64,000 nt of DNA from JBDIVL01 sp039794405 (GTDB lineage: Bacteria; Planctomycetota; Brocadiia; Brocadiales; Brocadiaceae): positions 6,795-70,794 of the forward strand of contig JBDIVL010000020.1 of NCBI GenBank assembly GCA_039794405.1. Direction: 5' to 3'. Under the pieces are notes generated by a model that was not told the DNA's origin, ran no database searches, and was given only the letters and a program-made list of their open reading frames with translations. This document shows positions 26,533-33,359 of the stretch, in pieces. A program made the translations under genes and the position numbers. The first letter of the stretch is position 1; each line of letters starts with the position of its first letter.

Positions 26533-27173
26533 TTACTCTATCAATAATAATGTTCTCTTTGCTTTTGAATAATAGACAGTTATTATAACAATTTCATCAT
26601 TTCTCTTGAATGAAAACTTAATTTTAATTTATCAGTTATTGATTTACTAAATAAAAATTAATCTTTCGTATACTTTAGTTATACTGTGACCGAATTGTGA
26701 CCAAAATGCGACCGAACACAACGGACTTAATCGGAATGAAACGGAACTGCAAGAATTAGATTTGTATCGTAACTTATTACATGCTAAGTTATTACAATCG
26801 CAACAGACACAACGCCACGGAGTTATGAAAAAGTATAAAAATAGCCCAATTAGAACTCTGGATCATTTAGTCTAGGTTCGAATCCTGGTTCCCCCAGCCA
26901 ATTACCTGCCTGGTTTGTCCCTGTTCCCACGCTCCGCATGGCTTTATTTTGTTGCTGCTAACTGATGAAAGTGGTGAAGATTATCTGTATCATATGAACC
27001 ATTTTGTTTTTGTCGAACTGTCAGAAGAAGTGGTTTGATTGTTAAGTACTGCATGCTTGGATAAGCTATCTAATAAGCTGCTTTAGTAGCCGGTATTTGC
27101 CATCAGAGTTCTCACAAAGCTTAATGGCTCATTTTGTTATTATTTATATACACTTTGTATTTTATATAAATAC
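26533..27173. other. Intergenic region with island right end
   Basis: A 641-bp gap holding the AT-rich upstream region of the DUF4258 gene, a possible integrase C-terminus trace (about 26690-26765), the right direct repeat (26855-26904) and about 270 bp without recognisable signal before the acyltransferase stop. Confidence 0.5.
26855..26904 (+). repeat. Right direct repeat (partial tRNA-Gln copy)
   Basis: ACTCTGGATCATTTAGTC through CCAGCCAATTA, copying the 3' half of tRNA-Gln with one A-to-G change and one extra C. No acceptor or D-arm half precedes it, so it is not a tRNA gene. Confidence 0.8.
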
Positions 27174-27947
27174 TTATAATCGCTTATTAGTATTGCTTAT
27201 TCCCGGACAACCTGATAATGTTTGGCCCTGCTTCGAGGCTGGTCTTAACATGCCTGACTGTCCTGCCCCGTCCATCGAAAATTGCTTGTTTCCCTTTGCC
27301 CTTTGCTCGCTTTCCAGACTCAGTTGAGTGATTTGCTGCATGATCTTATTTGACACGGTTGCCACATTGGGTCTGTGTTCAACATTACCCTCATAATACA
27401 TTGCCGGGCCTATGGTCATACTGTACACTCCTCGAAGGCACCAATATCTAATGATGCGTTTCCCTGCAACGGTCGAGGCTATGGCATGGTTGCGTTTCCG
27501 GTCCAAATAAATGCCAACCGGCACGACAGGTACACCTGTGAGCAGTGCCAGGCGCGCTGCACCGGTGCGTAGAGGATGAAAACCTCCTTCTTGCGGACTA
27601 ACACTCCCCTCCGGAAATAAGGCAACTGAACAACCTGCATCAAGTAGCTGTCGTGCAGACTCGAACGCAGTCCGTCCTTTACCCGGTGGCACCGGCACTT
27701 GTCCTAACCATCGCAAAAATGCACCCATCATGGGGATAAGGAACGGCTTGTCCGTAATGAGAATATTGACGGGATGAGGAAAGATTGATGCCAGATAGAT
27801 GGGGTCTGAGCAACTAGGGTGGTTGGCGACAATTAGCTTAGGCCCCGGTGGGAGCGATGCCTTCCAAATGACATCCAGATTGAGCATCAATCGCGTATAA
27901 ATACGAATTATCATCCGGCTCATAGTATAGGTCAGCGCTTGTGGCAT
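27174..27947 (-). CDS. 1-acylglycerol-3-phosphate acyltransferase-like protein
   Basis: A PlsC-family acyltransferase of 257 residues, which would acylate lysophosphatidic acid or a related acceptor at the inner membrane. The catalytic HX4D motif is NHPSCSD near residue 42, and the substrate motif FPEGSVSP lies near 111. VPVVPVGIY follows near 140. The last 40 residues are polar and outside the domain. Base composition appears richer in G and C than the surrounding sequence. It stands alone between the island and IS remnants, so recent acquisition is possible. Confidence 0.85.
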   Translation of the reverse strand: MPQALTYTMSRMIIRIYTRLMLNLDVIWKASLPPGPKLIVANHPSCSDPIYLASIFPHPVNILITDKPFLIPMMGAFLRWLGQVPVPPGKGRTAFESARQLLDAGCSVALFPEGSVSPQEGGFHPLRTGAARLALLTGVPVVPVGIYLDRKRNHAIASTVAGKRIIRYWCLRGVYSMTIGPAMYYEGNVEHRPNVATVSNKIMQQITQLSLESEQRAKGNKQFSMDGAGQSGMLRPASKQGQTLSGCPGISNTNKRL

Positions 27948-28073
27948 GTTCTTCTGGTGGTGTAAAATACTTTATGTAAATGTAAAGAGGAGTAAAAAAC
28001 ATGGGTGTTCCCATCTATACCCGGAGTTGTAAGATTTCAGAACAATAAACCAGGAGAGGAGGAGTACACTATA

Positions 28074-28139
28074 GTGAATGTATCAGAAATCGGTGACATA
28101 ATCAAGGGGTTAGCAGAAAGACCGGGGGCAGTCTCATAA
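28074..28139 (+). pseudogene. 21-codon ORF, likely truncated gene start
   Basis: A GTG start with a strong purine-rich ribosome site upstream (AGGAGAGGAGGAG) begins a 21-residue frame (VSEIGDIIKGLAERPGAVS) that ends at TAA. It reads like the amino end of a longer helical protein cut off by rearrangement. Divergent from plsC. Confidence 0.25.
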
Positions 28140-28209
28140 ATCCGTCTTCTTTTTCCCATCCATACACAGTACGGCGAATCTGTGGATGAATGCTGCTACT
28201 TTTATAATT

Positions 28210-28247
28210 CAATTGTATAGGAATTTTCATTTTATGTAAGCGGGTTT
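28210..28247 (+). repeat. Dispersed repeat E, copy 2
   Basis: CAATTGTATAGGAATTTTC with TATGTAAGCGGGTTTTG following; matches 19767-19800 and 51713-51749. Confidence 0.5.
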
Positions 28248-28313
28248 TGAGGAGGTATTGGTATAAGGTATGGGGTAGTAATATGATATGACAGAGCCTA
28301 TAATGATTTACCT

Positions 28314-29134
28314 ATGAAAGCAGAAGAGGCGAAAGGGTGGAAAGTATTCAGGCAGATATTTACGGATCATTGGGATGGGTTTAAGAAGAAGTATCCACTC
28401 TATAATAAGCAATACTATGATGAACGAGTAAAAAAGATGTTGTTTTGCGGTAATCCAGAAGAGATGGGATATATAAGGTACTAATGTTTTAGCTGTGGAG
28501 AGGGAAAACGAGTAGTATCGATGAGTTGCAAGAGTACAATGTGTTTGAGATGTGGTGGGAGGGTGTATGTGGATGAGTGGGTGAGTCAGGTAAGCAAGAT
28601 GTTGCATGAAGGGATAATATATCGCCCTATTATATTGACGGTACCGGAGAAGTTAAGGAAGACGTTTTCTAATCACGCAGAAGAGTTATTGGGAAAGCTG
28701 ATGTCGAGTGGGGTAAAGTGTTTGGATGATTTTTTTAGCAGGGTCAGTAGGAAGGAGATTCGGGGAGGATGCATAGTAGTATTACAGACGCATGGGAGAA
28801 ATGGGCGGTATAATCCGCATTTGCATATTATAGCTACGAGCGGGGGGATGGACAAAAATACCCAGAGGTGGGAACATTTGGAGTATTTACCGTATCCGAT
28901 GTTGCATAAGAAGTGGTAGAGGTATTTACTGGAGATGGTAAGGGAGGGGATAGATACGGAAGTGGAATTGAGCTTTTGGGCAATGAAGCAATCATTGATG
29001 CAGGAATCGGGATGGCCAAATTTAACAAGGAATATTATGAGGGGTACATGCCAAAAGTCGGATACCCAAGGTGTAATAACTATACCATGGAGTGTGTTGA
29101 ATGAAAGTCCGCCGAAGGCGTTAAGTTCATCATG
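28314..29134 (+). pseudogene. IS91-family transposase pseudogene
   Basis: One continuous reading frame from ATG 28314 is interrupted by stops at 28482 (TAA) and 28917 (TAG). The pieces show the zinc-binding N-terminus (CFSCGEGKRVVSMSCK, MCLRCG, VYVDEWVSQV), ILTVPEKLRKTF, and the NPHLHIIATSGG motif of Y2-type (IS91/IS801) transposases. The C-terminal part with the catalytic tyrosines is missing, and MITE copy 2 begins immediately after. It cannot make an active enzyme. Confidence 0.8.
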
Positions 29135-29240
29135 CTATAGCGATCTCAAAACAAAATGTCACATAGCATAGCAGATTTTGCCAAGAATATAGGGCTTCTG
29201 AAGACTATAAAAGTGACATTTTGTTTTAACATTACTATAG
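29135..29240 (+). mobile_element. MITE, copy 2 (106 bp, reference copy)
   Basis: Bounded by CTATAG on both sides, with 28-bp inverted ends that match at 24 positions; the inner 15 bases of each end are perfectly complementary. No coding capacity. It joins the end of the IS91 pseudogene to the end of a cyclase remnant, and its right CTATAG supplies the TAG stop of that remnant. Confidence 0.9.
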
Positions 29241-29522
29241 AAAAAAGAGCGAGGGTCCATCTTCGCCATATATGCTTATAAGCTTATAAAATTTTTCTAT
29301 CGCCTCGCACCAGGCCTGCTTCTTGAATGCATCAAGCGCTTCTGAAGAAAACAGACAAAGACCTCTTTGCTGTTGATTTGATTTTTTTTTCGGGCATATT
29401 AATTCGTATATTTCAAGGGATTTTGATTTTCCAACAAACAGAAATTTCCCAAGATTTCTTGTAAAGAAACCATCGAGTTGTGTGATTACCTCTTCAGAGG
29501 CCAATATTCTTGTTGCAATCAA
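29235..29522 (-). pseudogene. Adenylate cyclase C-terminal remnant
   Basis: 95 codons resembling the end of a class III adenylate cyclase plus its C-terminal TPR-like tail: ATRILASEEVITQL, then FLFVGKSKSLEIYEL (the usual KG...PVRIYE strand), and FSSEALDAFKKQAWCEAIEKFYKLI ending GEDGPSLFFL. The catalytic part is missing upstream, where the frame runs on a little as KQTIGTL. The 3' end is cut by the MITE, whose first bases make the stop codon. Confidence 0.6.
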
Positions 29523-29923
29523 TGTACCAATTGTTTGTTTTTGCCAGGAAAAAGATAATCTGCCATACCTTGTTTTTGGCGCGAGTATTATATAGGTATT
29601 GCATTTGCTTTTTTAGAGGAAATATTAACTATAGAAAATTGAAGAAGTACGCAGTATAATGCTTACCGATTATAAGGGGTTAAAAATTTTACAAACGAAT
29701 TATTTTTGCCAATGAGTCAAGTTTTAAAAGTGACCAGGATTGTGTAAGATAAGCAGTCAGCTTGCAGCTTTCTACCCCCATTGCTGATAGTTGTCTGCTA
29801 ACGGTCCCATGTATTTGTGAAATTGCAGTTAAAAACTCTTTTATCAGTCTGAGGCTTTGCCTCGCTCGTGTATTATGGATAAAAAACAAGAAAAAGAATT
29901 TAAATACTAAAGAGAATATCAAT
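29523..29923. other. Intergenic region upstream of lipoprotein
   Basis: A 401-bp gap. A few more codons of the cyclase remnant extend to about 29550; the rest is AT-rich and shows no recognised feature. The upstream open extension of the next gene (from 29762) is not protein-like. Confidence 0.5.
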
Positions 29924-30484
29924 ATGTGTAAACACTTAATAAAAAGATATTGGCTGCTTTTTTCTCTTGCTTGGTTATTAACAACGGGATGTACTCAGTT
30001 TTCCCTTAATCTGGAAGACCGTATAAAACAGGTAAATAATGGCTGCAAAGTGAGTATCGTTGATAGTCGATCCGATGAAAGGGTTTTTATTGATGGTTTA
30101 ACTGTTAAGCCCATTCCTTCTGTAAGGGAAGTGTTATATTCGAAATTGTGTCTGAGTGATGAAATTCAGGAAATAGCAAGGAGTGGTGTGGAGCTAAAGA
30201 TTTACATATCGGGTGTTCAATGTGATATAATAAAACACCAGCCACGTATATATTTTCCATATCTTTATAAAGAAACGGGGTTAATCGGTGGTATAACAGG
30301 GTCTATTCATGTAAGAAAACCAGGAGAAAAGGAGTCCCGTGAATATCTAATTATGCCACCACTTATCAAAATGGAAAAATATACTTATTCCAAAAAAGAA
30401 ACTTATAAAGAATTTATCGTTACTATCATTGAGGATTTTGCATCTGAAATCAAAAAAACGATTACGAAAATACAGAAAACCTAA
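29924..30484 (+). CDS. Predicted lipoprotein of unknown function
   Basis: A 186-residue protein; the frame opens at 29762, but ATG 29924 gives a proper signal peptide (KRYWLLFSLAWLLTTGC, lipobox LTTGC). The mature part has no motif I recognise. It mixes beta-like stretches (VELKIYISGVQCDI) with a helical, Lys-rich end (FIVTIIEDFASEIKKTITK). It stands alone between a cyclase remnant and the SDH protease gene. Envelope location is the only supported statement. Confidence 0.65.
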   Translation: MCKHLIKRYWLLFSLAWLLTTGCTQFSLNLEDRIKQVNNGCKVSIVDSRSDERVFIDGLTVKPIPSVREVLYSKLCLSDEIQEIARSGVELKIYISGVQCDIIKHQPRIYFPYLYKETGLIGGITGSIHVRKPGEKESREYLIMPPLIKMEKYTYSKKETYKEFIVTIIEDFASEIKKTITKIQKT

Positions 30485-30947
30485 ATAGGAATCAATTTGG
30501 AAAACAGGAACCCTTTTATTTCTCCACGGAGAGGTTCCCTGCTCTTTCGCCGCCCGGAATGATATGCTGAGTTTTCGGATGGCTCTATGCCGGGAAATGC
30601 TAAAAGGCTTACAGAAGCAATTTTTCATCATATTCAATATTGCACATCTTAATTATCCTTCGCAGGAATCGTACAGGTACAATAAAATTACACCATGGAT
30701 GACCCATCCCACGGCATCTCTTTTGCTTCATTAAACTTGATTGTTTGTGGTTATAAGATAGTGTGGATGTAGGAGGTTAAAGTTAAATAAAACCTCAACT
30801 CCGGCCTTAATCTTACAACGCACATTTGTAGTTACCATGAATAATTATAAATAAACACGAATAGCCTGATAACTATAAATAATCATTTAGATAAAGTAAT
30901 TGATCAATATACTCATTATCACCTATGCCATGGAGAAGGAGAAATAC
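30485..30947. other. Intergenic region before the SDH-type gene
   Basis: A 463-bp gap with a short stretch at about 30540-30586 (GGAATGATATGCTGAGTTTTCGGAT) related to the outer edge of repeat C near 58830-58880. The last 120 bp are very AT-rich. No gene seen. Confidence 0.5.
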
Positions 30948-32141
30948 GTGTCGAGAGAGAGGAGAAAACAGATAATTGAGGCAATTGAGAAGAAGAGAGA
31001 TTCAAAGGTTATTACTTTTTTGACAAGTGACAGGCCTAACCTGGGGTTTTCAATTTCAACAGAGCTAGTTTCGATCCTTCATAGGCATATCCTGGCTGTT
31101 GAGGAACAGAGCCGGTCCAGGATTGATTTATTCCTTTATAGCAGAGGAGGTCATAGCGATGTTCCATGGACAATTGTGTCGATGCTTCGGGAATATTGTG
31201 CGAAAGGGGCATTCTGTGTCCTGATACCATACAGGGCTCATAGTGCCGCAACGCTTATCGCAATTGGCGCAGACGAGATCGTGATGACGAAAAAGGCAGA
31301 GTTAGGTCCAATTGACATAACCATCAATAACGGACCATATAATCCAAGGGATGAAAAGACGAACGAACGCCTGCCAATTTCAGTCGAAGATGTGACCGGC
31401 TACTTTGATCTCCTTGATAAAGTTGGTTGTGAAAGGTCGGAAGAAAAGATGCGGGGTTTTGAATCTCTTACCAGCAAGGTCCATCCGATAGTGCTTGGAA
31501 TGGTAAGCAGAATACTTGAGCAAACTGAACTGGTAGCACTGCGTGTATTAGGTACACGGTCTAAACCTTTTAACGAGGAAAAAAACCAGATGATTGTGCG
31601 CAGGTTATCAGAGATATATTCTCACAGCCATACGATAAGCAGGACAGAAGCGATACAACAACTTGGTTTAGATCACATCGTTGATGCCGAGAGTATCGGG
31701 ATTTCAGAAGAGTTGTGGTCCCTGTATGAAGAATATAATGAACTATTTCAGTTAGACAAACCTTTCTTACCAGAAGAACACATCATTGCAAACAATATTG
31801 AAGAGAATACGTGGGAAGGTTTAAACCTTGCATGCATCGAAAGTATAAAGAGATTCGATATCTACCGGAAAAGCCTTACGGTTCGCAGGTTGAGGCAGAC
31901 CCAGCCCCAGGTTACCCTAAACGTCAGTAATATTTCGTTTCCAACGATTAATATTCCCGCTCTGCCTCCTGAGGTAACCCCTGAACATATACGCCAAATT
32001 GTTGAGAAAATCGTTTCCGCTCAATTTCAATCAATTGTAAACAACGCAGCACGATCCGCTGTGAGCGAGTTTCTCAAAGCGCTACCGTCTACGGGTTTTG
32101 AGCATATTTCATTCAATAGTGGTTGGCTTAAGGAGGATTAA
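30948..32141 (+). CDS. SDH-type Clp-fold serine protease
   Basis: A serine-dehydrogenase-proteinase (SDH/SppA-like, Clp-fold) family protein. The core includes IDLFLYSRGG (oxyanion region, about residues 59-68), VLIPYRAHSAATLIAIGADEIVM with the likely nucleophile Ser 99, and KAELGPIDI. The frame opens at TTG 30900, but AAGGAG six bases before GTG 30948 makes that start best, giving 397 residues. After the protease core comes a helical half (TSKVHPIVLGMVSRILEQTE, then a Leu-rich region), and a C-terminal segment with INIPALPPEVTPEHI. There is no signal peptide, so it is probably cytosolic. A short gene follows with a strong ribosome site, so the two form a unit. Confidence 0.75.
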   Translation: MSRERRKQIIEAIEKKRDSKVITFLTSDRPNLGFSISTELVSILHRHILAVEEQSRSRIDLFLYSRGGHSDVPWTIVSMLREYCAKGAFCVLIPYRAHSAATLIAIGADEIVMTKKAELGPIDITINNGPYNPRDEKTNERLPISVEDVTGYFDLLDKVGCERSEEKMRGFESLTSKVHPIVLGMVSRILEQTELVALRVLGTRSKPFNEEKNQMIVRRLSEIYSHSHTISRTEAIQQLGLDHIVDAESIGISEELWSLYEEYNELFQLDKPFLPEEHIIANNIEENTWEGLNLACIESIKRFDIYRKSLTVRRLRQTQPQVTLNVSNISFPTINIPALPPEVTPEHIRQIVEKIVSAQFQSIVNNAARSAVSEFLKALPSTGFEHISFNSGWLKED

Positions 32142-32142
32142 A

Positions 32143-32334
32143 ATGGAAAAGAAGAATTCATGGACGGCTGTTATAAAACCAGAAGATATTTTCAATAATC
32201 TTGCAGCTTTTGTGGGACAATGGAATACCGGTGTTGATGTAAAAGTTAATATTCCTCATCAAACATTGGAGGGTCCCATTATCATTAAGAATTATGAGGA
32301 TTATCCGAAAAAAGAGAAGAGGAGTGGAGCATAG
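32143..32334 (+). CDS. 63-residue partner of the SDH-type protease
   Basis: A short ORF starting one base after the protease stop, with AGGAGG correctly spaced ahead of its ATG (the ribosome site lies inside the protease gene's last codons). The product starts MEKKNSWTAVIKPEDIFNN, has VDVKVNIPHQTLEGPIII and ends in a Lys-rich tail. I do not recognise the family. Tight coupling suggests it binds or regulates the protease, or is its substrate; that is inference. Confidence 0.65.
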   Translation: MEKKNSWTAVIKPEDIFNNLAAFVGQWNTGVDVKVNIPHQTLEGPIIIKNYEDYPKKEKRSGA

Positions 32335-32760
32335 TAAGAAATTGAGTATTTCATTTTTATTTGACCAAATCATAAAATTCTCATATACTACGATATCGCA
32401 TTTCCGTTTCCTAGATAACATTTTCGTAATAATCAAATAAATATTTGGGTCTTCTTCGCTTTGTGTGGATAAAACGATAATGCTGCGTTGCCAGCTATCT
32501 TTCGTTCTATGGATGACTGGAATGACAATCGCCCTCCGCTGGTGAGAGTGAAGGGGATGGTTGTTTCCCTCAATGAGCTCATTCTTACCCACATCTTTTA
32601 TCTCGTTCTAACGCTCTGTGTCTTGCTCCCTGATATTTGAAATATGAGAGACCGATCAAGATATTTTCGTGATTGCAGCCATTCCTGGATAATCTCTACC
32701 ATTTATTATGGTAAATATGACGCAGAGCGCCTGGTTGTACGTTCCAACGCGGACAGCGGA

Positions 32761-32831
32761 GCACAGGCAATACATGCCTGCCCACTACCGTTTACTCCTT
32801 ACGGAGTATAGGGTGTACGAAAGGGAAAGAT
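32761..32831 (+). repeat. Dispersed repeat A, copy 1
   Basis: About 71 bp from GCACAGGCAATA to AAGGGAAAGAT. The last 32 bases are identical to an inverted copy at 53695-53767. Confidence 0.75.
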
Positions 32832-32935
32832 GTAGGTAAGGATAAGTCTTCGTTTGAGGTAGTTACTCAAAATTCTGTTGAATATTATAAATTTTTATAA
32901 CCACCCTGTTCCCCTCCTTTGCAAGGCCCATCATT

Positions 32936-32963
32936 ACCCACAAGTCAGAAGGGGAATTTGAGG
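32936..32963 (+). repeat. Dispersed repeat B, copy 1
   Basis: TACCCACAAGTCAGAAGGGG and the following AATTTGAGG; matches 53483-53511 with small differences. Confidence 0.55.
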
Positions 32964-32991
32964 TTTTGCGATAACATCCAGACCGGGTAGT

Positions 32992-33013
32992 ACGGACAAA
33001 CTGGTTTGTCCGT
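32992..33013. repeat. GACAAAC hairpin, copy 1
   Basis: ACGGACAAAC-TG-GTTTGTCCGT: a perfect 10-bp stem with a 2-base loop. Same family as 33051-33075 and 51752-51780. Confidence 0.8.
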
Positions 33014-33050
33014 GTTTGTTTCAATACGCACATGGATATGGATTATAAAA

Positions 33051-33075
33051 CACTGACAAACAGAGTTTGTCAGTG
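33051..33075. repeat. GACAAAC hairpin, copy 2
   Basis: CACTGACAAAC-AGA-GTTTGTCAGTG: a perfect 11-bp stem with a 3-base loop. The stem base differs from copy 1 while pairing is kept. Confidence 0.8.
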
Positions 33076-33167
33076 CCACCCACGGAACTGGTTTACAGAA
33101 AATGAGAATTTCTGTACAATTAAGTTACAAACTTGAACTGATATCAATACCGTTTCGTAAAAACCTG

Positions 33168-33207
33168 GGTTCAAGCCGCCGTTTAAACCAATCAAGTGGC
33201 TTGAACC
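33168..33207. repeat. Hairpin with GTTTAAAC loop
   Basis: GGTTCAAGCC pairs perfectly with GGCTTGAACC around a loop that contains the palindrome GTTTAAAC. It lies upstream of tex. A related CCGTTTAAACGG palindrome occurs near 44141. Confidence 0.6.
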
Positions 33208-33359
33208 GGCTTCTGCGGTTTGAAAGGTTCTTTTAGGAGCGATTAGAACTATGCTTCATGGTGTTTTCCAGTGAATTCTGAGTACTTACGTTTGGAGGGG
33301 GATTAAGGGGTGAGGAAACACACATATGAAAGCCAACAAAACAAAAGTTAGAGGAGAAA

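Larger units (their letters stand above)
24534..26904. mobile_element. tRNA-Gln-bounded toxin-antitoxin island
   Basis: A 2.3-kb stretch bounded by direct repeats of the tRNA-Gln 3' half (24534-24582 and 26855-26904; two differences in 50 bases). All its genes read leftward: a DUF4258 toxin with a YgiT-type antitoxin, a decayed membrane-like ORF, an orphan UPF0175 antitoxin, and a TumE-like toxin with its partner. No integrase gene remains. A C-terminal-like frame at about 26690-26765 (CDRIVTKMRPNTTDL) could be the last trace of one. This has the form of a degraded integrative element kept by its addiction modules; the mechanism is inferred. Confidence 0.6.
27948..28313. other. Intergenic region upstream of acyltransferase
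   Basis: A 366-bp gap with a 21-codon open frame (28074-28139, annotated separately) and repeat E copy 2 (28210-28247). Otherwise I see nothing. Confidence 0.5.
32335..33359. other. 1-kb intergenic region rich in hairpins and repeats
   Basis: Contains repeat A copy 1 (32761-32831), repeat B copy 1 (32936-32963), two GACAAAC/GTTTGTC hairpins (32992-33013 and 33051-33075), an 8-bp hairpin (33094-33116) and a 10-12-bp hairpin (33168-33207). The minus-strand open frame 32158-32592 runs across the end of the small protein gene and is not protein-like. No gene is supported. Confidence 0.65.

Noticed and set aside
26855..26904. A second tRNA-Gln gene
   Set aside because: Only the anticodon-loop-to-CCA half is present, the 5' half is missing, and an extra C disturbs the acceptor strand. 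It is treated as a direct repeat.
32158..32592. A 144-residue minus-strand gene
   Set aside because: It runs across the well-supported 63-residue gene and repeat-rich DNA, has no ribosome site and no protein-like composition.
32992..33075. Possible short CRISPR array
   Set aside because: The two hairpins differ outside the core, there is no regular repeat-spacer pattern, and no cas gene is in the window.
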